64,000 nucleotides of DNA from Mesomycoplasma neurolyticum. Its GTDB lineage: Bacteria > Bacillota_I > Bacilli_A > Mycoplasmatales > Metamycoplasmataceae. The stretch covers positions 682,001-746,000 of the forward strand of contig NZ_LR214951.1 of NCBI RefSeq assembly GCF_900660485.1, written 5' to 3'. Below the pieces are notes generated by a model, which was not told the DNA's origin, did not search any database, and saw only the letters and a program-made list of their open reading frames with translations. The stretch's first letter is position 1, and each line of letters begins with the position of its first letter. Shown here one piece after another: positions 1 to 9,774 of this stretch. Position numbers and translations under genes: made by a program.

Positions 1-1230
1 TAAAACATTTATATTTTTTTTAATTGGATTTTTTATTACATATTGTTCATTTATTTTTTCACTTTGTAAAAATGAATGAATTGTTTTAACTTGAAAATTT
101 GCTTTTTCCTTCAGTCTTATAGCTGCTTTTCCTGTAGGAGTTAATACAGCTATTTTATCTTGATTATATTTTTGATTTATATTTCAATAAATATATTTTA
201 AAATTTCAGACTTTCCTGTTCCAGGCGCTCCTGTGATAATAGATAAACTATTTTTTAGTGCAATTTTAACTGCTTTTTGTTGTTGTTTATCTAAATGTTC
301 AGATAAAATTTCTGCTTTAATATTTTCTTTTGTTTCACTGACTTTAATTAATTGTTCAACTATAAATTTTTCTTTTTCAAACAAGAAAAAAGGTGAGTAT
401 GCATTTTTATCTTGTAAAAAAATGAGATATTTGTTTCTAAACATTAATTTTCAAATATTGAAAAATTCATCTTTTGAAATAAAAATGTTTTTAGTAATTA
501 AATTATAAATAAGAGGTATATCATTTTTAGTAAAAAAAGTATCACTGTTATTTAAAATATTTTTGCTTATTTTATCTAAAATCAAAAATATTATTCTATT
601 TATATCATTTTCTTTTATACCAATAGCTAAAGCTAGCTTATCAATTTCATCAAATGTAAAATCATCATAGAATTTTTCTAAAATTAAAAAAGGATTAATT
701 TTAATATTTTCTCATTCATCAACAATATTTATAAATGTATTAATTTTGTTGTAAAAATTTATTGAAATACTATTTAAAATAAAAAAATCTTTGATTGTAA
801 ATTCTAAAGAAAAAATATTTAAAGTATCAAAAATAATTTGAGCTTTTTTAATGTTGATAATTGAGCTTATTTCAAAAATTTTATCAGGTTCTTTTTTTAA
901 AATTTTAATAGAGTTATCACCTCATTTATCATAAATTTTTTCAGCAATTTTTTTTCCTATTTTGTTAAATAAATTAGATGAAAAATATTGAATAATATCT
1001 TTTTTATTTTCTGGATCAATAATTTTTTGTTCTATCACTTCTCAAGATTCGCCATATTTTATATGGTTTACTTTGTTTAAAGTTAACTCATAACTTTTAT
1101 TTAGCAAAAGTTCAATATTAGTTTTTATTTTATATTTTTCATTTTCGATGCTTTCAAAAATGTAAATGAAAAAATTTTTATTTTCACTTGCTCAAATCAA
1201 ATATTTAACTTTACCTTTAATTAATAACAT
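1..1230 (-). CDS. recD2: RecD2-like helicase (5' part, runs off the window)
   Basis: Likely an ATP-dependent 5'-3' DNA helicase of the RecD2/exodeoxyribonuclease V alpha-like group used in DNA repair. The start codon is the ATG at 1230-1228; 410 residues are visible and the gene continues beyond base 1. The N-terminal ~300 residues are the helical leader region typical of RecD2; a Walker A motif GAPGTGKS sits at about residues 334-341, followed by a motif Ia-like stretch (AVLTPTGKAA) and TIHSFL, both characteristic of RecD-type AAA helicases. Several UGA codons are read as Trp. It is divergent from serS, with about 60 bp between starts. Without the C-terminal motifs, another SF1 helicase cannot be fully excluded. 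Confidence 0.82.
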
Positions 1231-1289
1231 TTTTTAATTATAAATAAATTAAATTAATAACAAAAGCCTTTTTAATTTATAATTAAAAA

Positions 1290-2555
1290 ATGTTATATTC
1301 AAAATATATATTAGAAAATAAGCAAAAAGTAATTGAAAAATTAAAAACTAGAAATTTTGATACTTCAATTGTTGAAAAGATTTTTGAAATACTTAAAAAT
1401 AAAAATTCAATAATGACAGAAGTTCAAAATTTAGAAAATCAAAGAAATCGAATATCAGCAATGATTGGTAAATTTGTACGGGAAAAAAAAGATACAAGTG
1501 AATTAAAAAATAATGTTTTAACTATTAATAAAACAATAAATGATTTAAATACAACACTTAATAATTTGAATGTTGAATTTAATTCTTTAAATTATTTAAT
1601 TCCTAATTTACCAGATGATTCTGTCCCTATTGGTAATTCTGAAGATGATAATGTGATTTTAGAGACTTTTGATCAATTAGGTAGAAAATTAGTTAAAGCA
1701 CAAAAACCTCATTATGAAATTGGTGTTGAATTAGATATTTTAGATTTTAAAAGAGCTGTTAAAATGTCGGGGTCAAGATTTGCAATTTTCAAAAATGAAG
1801 GTTCACAACTAGTGAGGGCTTTAATTTCATTTATGTTGGATAATCATATTGCAAATGATTATGTTGAAATCACAACACAAACATTGGTTAGTACAAATAC
1901 AATGTATGGAACAGGTCAATTACCTAAATTTCATGAAGATTTATTTAAAATTGAAAATTATGATTTGTGACTTATTCCTACAGCCGAAGTAACACTCACT
2001 AACTTTCATAATGATGAAATTTTAGATTTATCAAAACCAAAAAAATATGTTGGTTATACAAAATGTTTTAGAGCAGAAAGTGGTAGCGGTGGAAAAGACA
2101 CAAAAGGGCTAATAAGGTCACATGAATTTCACAAAGTAGAATTAGTAAAAATTACAAATGCTAATGATGCTGAAGAAGAATTTAATAAAACAGTTAAAGA
2201 TGCTGAAAACATCTTGCAAAAATTAGAAATTCCTTATAGAAAAATTTTATTATCTACAGGCGATTTAGGTTTTTCATCTAAAAAAACAATTGATCTTGAG
2301 CTTTGATTGCCATCAGAACAAAGATTTAGAGAAGTATCTTCTATATCTTATTTTGGTGATTTTCAAGCAAGAAGAGCCAAAATAAGATATAAAGAAAATA
2401 ACAAAAATCACTATGCACACACGATAAATGGTTCAGGTTTAGCTATCGATAGAGTATTTGCTGCAATATTAGAACAATATCAAAATGAAAATGGAACAAT
2501 TACAATTCCAAAAGTTTTAGTTCCTTATATGAATAATAAAAAAGAAATTAAATAA
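1290..2555 (+). CDS. serS: Seryl-tRNA synthetase
   Basis: Charges tRNA-Ser with serine in the cytoplasm. The 421-residue product has the expected layout: an N-terminal coiled-coil arm (residues ~25-105) that clamps the tRNA long variable arm, then a class II catalytic core. Motif 2 is visible near residue 260 ([21 protein letters not shown]) and motif 3 near residue 382 ([14 protein letters not shown]). Length matches bacterial SerRS. Two UGA codons inside are read as Trp (for example at 1968). manA follows 12 bp downstream, so the two are probably co-transcribed. Confidence 0.96.
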
Positions 2556-2567
2556 ATTAGGCTTATT

Positions 2568-3470
2568 ATGGACAAAATAATATTTTTAAAACCTTTTTTA
2601 AAAAGTGTTTTATGAGGTGGAGATAATTTAAGAAAGCTTTATAAAACAGAACAAAAAAACATAGGTGAAGCTTGATTAATTTCAGCTATAGAAAACTATG
2701 AATCCACAATTATTAATAAAGATTACAAAAATATAAAACTAAATGATTTTTTTAAACAAAATAAAGAATTTTTTCTTAATTATAAAGGGGAATATCCTAA
2801 TTTAACTAAATTTATTGACACGAAAGATAACCTTAGTATTCAAGTACATCCAGATGATGAAATGGCTAGAGAACAACATAATTCTTTTGGTAAAGATGAG
2901 TGTTGATATGTTTTAGACCATCCATCTGAAAAATCTGTAATAGGTCTTAAAAAAGGTAGAAAATCAAGAATAATAAATGATTTAAGAAATAATAAAATTA
3001 AAAAATGATTAAAATTTGATTTTTTAATGAAAGATGATTTTTTATATATTCCAGCAGGTATGGTTCATGGTTTAGCAAAAAATATGTTTGTTTATGAATT
3101 ACAACAATCAAGTGATATTACATATAGAATATATGATTATGATAGAGTTGATTTAAATGGAGAAGGAAGACAATTACACATAAAAGAGGCTATAAAAGCA
3201 ATTAAAACTGACATAAATGAAGAGCCAATAATAGTTTTAACTGAGGATTTAATTCAAAATAAATATTTTAATTTAAATCGATTTGTAATTTCTTCACCAA
3301 AAGCAATATCATTAGAAGATAATAAATGAGCTGAAGTTGTTGTTGTAGAAGGAAATGGTTTTGTTAATGACATGCCAATAAAAAAAGGTAGTGCTTTTTT
3401 AGTAAGCGGTTTACTAAAAGAATTTAAAGTTAAAGGTTCATTAACTATTATGGTTAACTTTGTGAAATAA
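2568..3470 (+). CDS. manA: Mannose-6-phosphate isomerase, class I
   Basis: Interconverts mannose 6-phosphate and fructose 6-phosphate, feeding mannose into glycolysis. The 300-residue product shows the metal-site pieces of the type I phosphomannose isomerase cupin: QVHPDD near residue 95, DECWYVL near residue 112 and PAGMVHGL near residue 160. It is about the length of the short Firmicutes ManA proteins rather than the longer enterobacterial form. The ATG at 2568 lies 12 bp after the serS stop and the pair ends at a strong hairpin terminator. Four UGA codons are read as Trp. Confidence 0.9.
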
Positions 3471-3483
3471 TTATTTTTATAAA

Positions 3484-3526
3484 AAAAACAGATATATTCA
3501 CTAATATTTTGAATATATCTGTTTTT
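3484..3526. terminator. Bidirectional terminator between manA and metK
   Basis: A 17-bp perfect inverted repeat (arms 3484-3500 and 3510-3526, loop of 9) with A-run on the left and T-run on the right. It lies between convergent manA (+) and metK (-) and overlaps the metK stop codon, so it can terminate both transcripts. Confidence 0.88.
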
Positions 3527-4667
3527 AATTTACTTTATTAAATTTAGCAATTTCAGCTTTTATTTCATTAACTTTGTTTAATTTTTCTCAAGTGAATTCA
3601 TGAGGGTTTGTTCCGAAATGACCAAAAATAGATGTATAGGAATAAATAGGTTCTTTTAAATTTAAGGCTTTAATAATACCATTTGGAGAAAGATCAAAAA
3701 GTTTATTTATAACCTTTAAAATTTGTTCTTCTGAATATTTAGATGTGTTAAAACTGTTCACACTAATAGATATAGGTTTAGCAACTCCAATAGCATAAGA
3801 AAGTTGAATCTCTATTTTGTCAGCAATTTTTGCAGCAACTAAATTTTTTGCTACTCATCTTGCAGCATATGCAGCACTTCTATCAACTTTGGTATAATCT
3901 TTTCCACTAAAAGCCCCACCACCGTGTTTTGCATAACCGCCATAAGTATCTACAATAATTTTTCTACCTGTAAGTCCTGTATCCCCAATAGGTCCTCCAA
4001 TTGTAAATTTACCTGTTGGATTAATTAAAATTTCAAAATCATTATTCATATTATATTTAGATGCAACAGGTTTTATAATTTTATTAGTTAAAAAATTATA
4101 AAATTCTTTTTTATTATAATTTTCATGATGTTGAATTGACATTAAAACAGTGTCAATTTTTGGTTTTTCTTCACTGTAGTCAATAGTAACTTGGCTTTTC
4201 ATATCATATTTAGCTCATTTAAATTTTTTATTTTTTATTAATTGATCTGCAGTTTTAATTAAATCTGTTGTAATGCTGTATGCAAGTGGCATGTAATTTT
4301 CAGTTTCATTAGTTGCAAAACCAAAAATTATTCCTTGATCTCCAGCCCCAATAACATCATTAGATTGATCAACACCTTGACTTATCTCTGAGCTTTGAGT
4401 GTTTATATTAGAAATAATAGTAAAATCATTTTCATTGTATCCTATTTTTTTAACAACACTTCAAGCTTCTTTTACAACATCAACATAACCCTTTGTTTTA
4501 ATTTCTCCAGCAATAATGATTAGACGATTAGATGCCATAACTTCACATGCAACACGAGAATCTGGATCTTTTTTAAGGAAAGCATCTAATATTTTGTCAC
4601 TAATTTGATCACATATTTTATCTGGATGCCCTCTTCCAACACTTTCGCTTGTAAATAACTTTTTCAT
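3525..4667 (-). CDS. metK: S-adenosylmethionine synthetase
   Basis: Makes S-adenosylmethionine from methionine and ATP. The 380-residue product carries the family signatures: [12 protein letters not shown] near the N terminus, [14 protein letters not shown] in the middle and [19 protein letters not shown] in the last third. Start ATG at 4667 is preceded by a GA-rich stretch. In the leader (4681-4730) there is an inverted repeat AGTTTAAAAAA / TTTTTTAAACT around the region before the start; it might form a leader hairpin but no known SAM riboswitch was recognised. The gene ends at the shared terminator with manA. Confidence 0.96.
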
Positions 4668-4792
4668 CTCTACTCTCTCTAGTTTAAAAAATTTTTTGTA
4701 AATGAATATATTGTGTAAGTTTTTTAAACTTTAATTTTTTTTAATTTTATTTTAATATTAAATAAAAAAAATAACAAATAAATCACTTAATA

Positions 4793-5500
4793 TTATTTCT
4801 TATTTTTTATTTCACCTATGTAAAAATCTTTTAATTTATCATAAACTTGATAATAGGCATTTTTATTAAAAAGATTCGTTATATAAATATAATCTTCCAA
4901 TTTTTCTTTATCTAATTTTAAATAATCAATAACTTCTTGTTTACTTAATTTAGAAAATTTTAAAAAAGAACAAATATCAAAATATTTCGAGCCTTTTCTC
5001 ACTCATTCAAAATCAATCAAAATAAAATCATTGTTATATGTATGAATGATGTTTTTTGCTCTTATATCACCATGTATTGTATCATTAAAATCATCTTTGT
5101 ATTTTTCTACAATTTTTTTGTATTTAACATCATCAATTGTATAATAAAATCAATTCATCTTTGTGTAGTTGCCTTTGTTTTCTCAAACTTTTTTCATTTT
5201 ATCCAAAATAACATAACAATCTTTTTTAGTTAAATTTTTTTCATTCAAAATATGACCTTCATATCATTTTTTGACTAAAATCTCATCTGTAAAATAAATG
5301 TAATCATAATCATTTTTAATGTATTCTATCTCATCTTTGTGTTGTGCTATTTTGTTAATTGCCACTCTAATTTGGACCTTTTCATCTCCGTAATTTGCTA
5401 AATATGTTTTATTATGAAATCCCTCATAAAAGAGTTGTATATCACTCAATTTTTCATAAATTTTTTTTGGCAACAATTCTTTAATTGATTTTATATTCAT
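4793..5500 (-). CDS. Small-molecule kinase, APH/choline kinase-like
   Basis: A 235-residue cytoplasmic protein of the aminoglycoside phosphotransferase/choline kinase (protein-kinase-like) fold. The catalytic loop HGDIRAKNII (His-x-Asp ... Asn) and the metal-binding ILIDFEW motif are both visible in the C-terminal half, and the N-terminal lobe has a GFHNKTYL-like nucleotide loop. The family phosphorylates small alcohols such as choline, ethanolamine or thiamine; the substrate cannot be told from the sequence. The length is short for LicA-type choline kinases (~300). It is monocistronic, reading away from rplK. Confidence 0.78.
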
Positions 5501-5581
5501 ATTAAAAAATTATATCAAAACTACCTTTTTTACAAAATAGATATAATTAATCAAAATGCTTTTGTAATATTAAAAAATGTG

Positions 5582-5675
5582 TATAATTTAAAAGCAATAT
5601 TTTATTGCCTTTAAGTGGAAGAAAATTCGTTAATACCACTAAGAGATTTTATAAACAAAAGAAAGGATGCTCGAT
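5582..5675 (+). promoter_or_regulatory. rplK promoter and leader with hairpin
   Basis: TATAAT at 5582-5587 is the likely -10 box of the rplK-rplA operon. The leader contains a short hairpin whose stem is AGTGG (5614-5618) with CCACT (5636-5640), and the ribosome binding site GAAAGGA at 5661-5667. In many bacteria L1 binds the rplK leader to repress this operon; whether this hairpin does that is inference. Confidence 0.45.
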
Positions 5676-6260
5676 ATGGCAAAAGAAATAGTTCGTGTTG
5701 CTAAATTACAGTTTAATGCAGGACAAGCTAAACCTGGTCCAGCATTGGCAGGTTTAGGTATTGTTATGCCTGAATTTACAAGACAATTTAATGACCAAAC
5801 AAGAGATAGAGGTTCTGAACCTGTTCCTGTTGCTATCACAATTTACAAAGATAAATCATTTGATTTTAAATTATTTACATCACCGGCTTCATACATGATT
5901 AAAAAGGCTGCGAAAATTGAAAGCGGTTCTTCAAATGCAAAAACTAAAATTGTTGCAACTATAACATTGGAACAACTAAAGGAAATAGCACAATACAAAC
6001 TAGTTGATTTAAACACTGATTCATTAGATAAAGCAATGAGAATTGTTGCTGGAACAGCTAAAAATATGGGTGTTTTAATTGAAGGATGAGATGATATTGT
6101 AGCTGCTGAAAAAGAAGCTAAAAGAAAAGCAATTGAAAATGCTAAATTAGAAAAAAATGCTGCTAAATTAAAAGAAGATGAAAAATTAGCTGCTGAGAAA
6201 AAAGAATTTGTTGAAGCAGAAGTTATAACTAAAAAAATAGAAAGAGCTGAAGAAGAATAA
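5676..6260 (+). CDS. rplK: Ribosomal protein L11 with charged C-terminal extension
   Basis: L11 of the large subunit, part of the GTPase-associated centre. The first ~140 residues match L11 well (MAKEIVRVAKLQFNAG..., PGPALAGLG, TSPASYMIKKAA). I chose the ATG at 5676, 8 bases after GAAAGGA, rather than the upstream ATG that overlaps the ribosome binding site. The protein is 194 residues, about 50 longer than standard L11; the extra C-terminal part is Ala/Glu/Lys-rich and probably helical. Such tails are known for several mycoplasma ribosomal proteins. rplA starts 2 bases after the stop. Confidence 0.95.
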
Positions 6261-6261
6261 T

Positions 6262-6951
6262 ATGAAAAAAATTGGAAAAAGACTTCAAGCAGCTAGAACA
6301 CTAGTTGATAAAAATAAAGTATATTCTTTAGAAGAAGCGATTGAATTAGCAAAAAGATCTTCATATGCAAAATTTAACGCTTCAATTGATTTAGCAATTA
6401 AATTAAATTTAGATACAAGAAAAGCAGACCAACAATTAAGGGGTGCAGTTGTTTTACCTAATGGAACTGGAAAAAATGTTAGAGTTTTAGTTGCTTCAGA
6501 TGACGTTGAAATTCAAAAATCATCCAAAGAAGCTGGAGCTGACTTGGTTTATAGTTCAGGAGAATTAGAAGAAGTACTAAAAACTGATAAATTTGATTTT
6601 GATGTTATAGTAGTTGACCCAAAAATGATGGTTGTTTTAGGAAAATATGGTAAAAAATTAGGACCAAAAGGTTTAATGCCTAACCCTAAAACTGGTACAG
6701 TTACTCCTACACCAGCAAAAGCTGTGGCTGAACTTAAAAAAGGTAAAGCTAATTATAGAGCTGATAAATCAGGTATTGTTCACTCATTAATAGGTAAATC
6801 ATCAATGTCGACAAAAGAATTGGTTGAAAATGCACAAACATTAATTAATACAATTAAAAGATTAAAACCAAGTGTAGTAAAAGGTGCTTATATTTTGAAC
6901 TTAACAGTTTCTGCTACAATGGGACCTTCAGTAAAAATTAAATTTGACTAA
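6262..6951 (+). CDS. rplA: Ribosomal protein L1
   Basis: Large-subunit protein of the L1 stalk and, in many bacteria, the repressor of its own operon. The 229-residue product is full length and has the family pattern GKKLGPKGLMPNPKTGTVT and YRADKSGIVHSLIGK. It follows rplK by 1 base and is followed 1 base later by a DUF3800 gene, so the three probably share a transcript. Confidence 0.97.
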   Translation: MKKIGKRLQAARTLVDKNKVYSLEEAIELAKRSSYAKFNASIDLAIKLNLDTRKADQQLRGAVVLPNGTGKNVRVLVASDDVEIQKSSKEAGADLVYSSGELEEVLKTDKFDFDVIVVDPKMMVVLGKYGKKLGPKGLMPNPKTGTVTPTPAKAVAELKKGKANYRADKSGIVHSLIGKSSMSTKELVENAQTLINTIKRLKPSVVKGAYILNLTVSATMGPSVKIKFD

Positions 6952-6952
6952 T

Positions 6953-7720
6953 ATGCAAAAAGATAATCTAAAAAAACAAAAAATATATTTTTATTTGGAT
7001 GATTCTGGTGTGATGCATCAGAATAGCAAAGATAATTATTTTGTTTATGCAGGTTATCTTTTTCTTTCCGAAGAAAAAACAAAGCATGCAAAATACATTT
7101 ATTTAAAAAATGAAAAAAGTATAAAAACAAAATATCCTCAACATCCAGAACTAAAAGCAAGTTTGATTAAACCTAAACACAAATTATTTTTAAGTAAAAT
7201 ACTTAAAGAACCAAATTTTTTAAAAATTAGTATTATTAGCGATTTTAAAAAATTTTCTTATATTGATTTTAATGACATAGCTTCTATTAATAGATTTAAA
7301 GATTTTTTAATTAAATTGTTAATTAAAAAAATAATGGTGAAACTTAAAAATGAAAAGTTAATCGATATAAATTCTTTAATTGATATTTATATAATAATTG
7401 ATAATCAAACTATTAAATCAAATGGTTATTATAAACTCAATGATTTGATTTTAGCTGAATTATTGGGAGAATTTTCTACAAATTTTAATTTTCCAATTCT
7501 TCAAAAAAACAAAGTTAATTTAAAACTAAAATATCAAGATTCAAAAACTAGCATCTTAGTTAGAGCTTCTGATATGGTAGCAAATACTTTAAGGTTTAAT
7601 ATTTCAAATAATAATTTTAATAAAATTGCAAAACAAAATTTTTTTATTTGTGATTTAATAACTGTGTTTGAAGAAAAGGTAATAATTAAATCATTATTAA
7701 GACACAAAAATATGGTATAA
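6953..7720 (+). CDS. DUF3800 family protein
   Basis: A 255-residue protein of the DUF3800 family, whose fold is related to RNase H. Family hallmarks are visible: the N-terminal YFYLDDSGVMH followed by FVYAGYLF, a central IIIDNQ strand and the C-terminal RASDMVANTLRF with an acidic residue. Members are common in defence islands and near mobile DNA; the biochemical role is not established. Start is the ATG at 6953, one base after the rplA stop; the TTG at 6944 is an alternative. Its stop codon lies inside a TATAAT box for a downstream candidate RNA. Linkage to ribosomal protein genes is unusual for the family. Confidence 0.75.
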   Translation: MQKDNLKKQKIYFYLDDSGVMHQNSKDNYFVYAGYLFLSEEKTKHAKYIYLKNEKSIKTKYPQHPELKASLIKPKHKLFLSKILKEPNFLKISIISDFKKFSYIDFNDIASINRFKDFLIKLLIKKIMVKLKNEKLIDINSLIDIYIIIDNQTIKSNGYYKLNDLILAELLGEFSTNFNFPILQKNKVNLKLKYQDSKTSILVRASDMVANTLRFNISNNNFNKIAKQNFFICDLITVFEEKVIIKSLLRHKNMV

Positions 7721-7838
7721 TGACATTACAGATGAAAATTTCATACTGTTGTAACAATCATTTTGTCGTGTATTGCACTAACTGTGATGTAAGCACAGGA
7801 CTTTGATCGGGAGCAAGCTTTATAGCTTGCTTTTTTTA
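7716..7838 (+). ncRNA. Candidate structured small RNA with its own promoter and terminator
   Basis: TATAAT at 7716-7721 could start a ~110-nt transcript at about 7728. Short hairpins are predicted at TGTT-GT-AACA (7747-7756) and CTGTG-ATGTAAG-CACAG (7782-7798), and the unit ends in an 8-bp stem AGCAAGCT/AGCTTGCT followed by seven T (terminator, 7812-7838). No long open frame exists here and local GC is above the neighbourhood. It does not match the 4.5S RNA, tmRNA, RNase P or riboswitch motifs I know. It could also be a leader attenuator of the downstream ABC operon. Confidence 0.5.
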
Positions 7839-7935
7839 TTTACTTATTTTTTAAAAAAATATTAGTTATATAAATTCATTAAAAAATAAAAAAACTGTTA
7901 AAAAATGTCTTTTTTAGTAGCTTTTTTTGTAAAAA

Positions 7936-8000
7936 CTTTGCTTTTTTTTTTTTTTTTACAATGGAATTGTGGGTATTCTCACTAAAAAACGAAAGGAGAC
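7936..8000 (+). promoter_or_regulatory. Possible promoter with T16 spacer upstream of sugar ABC operon
   Basis: A run of 16 T (7942-7957) lies between CTTTGC (7936-7941, a weak -35) and TACAAT (7957-7962, a -10-like box), giving a spacer of about 15. A good ribosome binding site AAAGGAGA follows at 7992-7999, but it is ~54 bases ahead of the first permease ATG; the nearest start after it is a TTG at 8012 that would make an eight-codon leader peptide. The rest of 7839-8053 holds no other gene. Confidence 0.4.
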
Positions 8001-8053
8001 AAAATTAAAAATTGAATTTATTATTAAATTTAATTTAGTGCTTAAATAACAAT

Positions 8054-8911
8054 ATGTATAGCAAAAAATATTTTATTTTGCTGATTTCGCCTACTCTTAT
8101 TATTTTTACTATTGTTTTAATTGTTCCAATTATTTTGGGAATTTTACTTTCTTTCACTAATTGAAATCAAAGTCAATTAATGTTTGATGGGGAATGAATT
8201 GGTTTTAAAAATTACAAAATTGCACTTAATGATTCTAGATTTATAAATTCTATATGATATACAACTGCTTTTAGTTTGTTATCACTAATCATGGTCAATA
8301 TTCTTGGATTTGCTTTCGCATATATTTTAAATAAAAAAATATTTGCAAAAAATTTATTTAGAGGAATATTTTTCGTACCAAATATGATTGGAGGTCTTGT
8401 TTTAGGATATTTATGGCAATTAATATTTGATAGAGCAATTTTTAGTATTTTCGGAAGTTCGCCTATTAGTTCAATTGCTAGTAGATGACAAGCGCTTTTT
8501 GCAATGTCAATAATTTTTACCTGACAAATGGCTGGTTATGTAATGATAATTTACTTAGCTGCTTTGCAAAATATTAATAAAAGTTTGATGGAAGTAGCTA
8601 AAATTGAAGGATGCAAACCAGTTAGAAGATTTTTTATGGTTATCCTACCAGTTATACTTCCAGCAATCACAATTGCTTTATTTTTAGTTTTAAATCGTTC
8701 ATTTAAAACATTTAATATAAATTTCGCACTTTTAGGAGGAAGAGAAGGAACTTCTCTTGTATCATATGATATCTACGCAAGTGCCTTTGTTCCTTCTTAT
8801 AATCAAACATCGGCTGTAGCTCAAGCTAAAAGTTTTATTTTTTTAATTTTAGTTGCTTTTATTTCTGTATTTCAAGTTTATATATCTAAAAAATTTGAGG
8901 TGCAAAACTAA
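8054..8911 (+). CDS. Carbohydrate ABC transporter permease (UgpA/MalF type)
   Basis: Inner half of a sugar or glycerol-phosphate importer channel in the cytoplasmic membrane. The 285-residue protein has six predicted membrane segments and the cytoplasmic EAA-type loop (MEVAKIEGCKPVRRFFMVILP) that docks on the ATPase. Start: an in-frame TAG at 8036 leaves the ATG at 8054 as the only good choice. The stop overlaps the next ATG by one base (TAATG), consistent with translational coupling. It lacks an N-terminal extension, unlike E. coli MalF. Confidence 0.9.
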
Positions 8912-9774
8912 TGAACATTTTAAAAAATATTTCATTTTTCTTTTCAAAACGCAAGGCTTTAAAAATCACACTACTTTTAACTTTTATTTTAGTTAGTGTT
9001 TTTTGAGTTCTGCCTTACTTTTTGATGATTAATACTTCTTTTAAAACAGAAAAGGATTTACAAATAAATGGTTTATTTTTATTACCTCAAAAATATATAA
9101 CAAAAAATTATGATCGTGCCATAAAAGTTTTACATTTTAGTGAATCATTTTTTGTTAGTGTATTAATTTCTGTTGTTTCAAATATATCAATTATTTTCTT
9201 TTCATCACTCACAGCTTGACAATTAGCAAGATCAAAAACATTGATTTCAAAAATTATTTTTTATCTTTTTTTAATAACTATGATTGTTCCTTTTCAAGCT
9301 ATTATGCTCCCACTTATGAGAGTTATGAAGGTAATGAATATGCAAAATATTTTTGGACTAATGTTTATGTATACAGGTTTTGGTGTTTCAATTTCTATTT
9401 TTATGATGCATGGTTTTTTAAGTAACATTCCTTTATCTCTAGAGGAGGTTGCTAAGGTAGAAGGTTATAATCCTTTAAAAGTTTATTTTTTAATTATTTT
9501 ACCTTTATTAAAACCAATAATAACAACAATTCTTATTTTAAATACTTTATGAATTTGAAATGACTTTTTATTACCGCTACTTGTTTATCAAAATAACATT
9601 TCACAACCTACAACAGTTACAGTTAGACTATACACAGGGTTGTTTGGTTCTGAAGATAATGATACATTAGGTATGGCTGCTGGACTAACTCTTTTAATTA
9701 TACCTATTATTATTTTCTTTATCATAATGCAAAAAAATATTATTTCAGGAATAACTAATGGCTCAATTAAATAA
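8911..9774 (+). CDS. Carbohydrate ABC transporter permease (UgpE/MalG type)
   Basis: Second membrane subunit of the importer, 287 residues with six predicted membrane helices. The EAA loop is LEEVAKVEGYNPLKVYFLIILP. The motif FKTEKDLQINGLFLLPQ after the first helix is typical of the MalG/UgpE group. It overlaps the preceding permease by one base and the following ATPase by 17 bases, a compact operon. UGA codons are read as Trp in several places. Confidence 0.9.

Noticed and set aside
5639-5839. Minus-strand open frame over rplK
   Set aside because: Shadow of rplK; no RBS and no family pattern.
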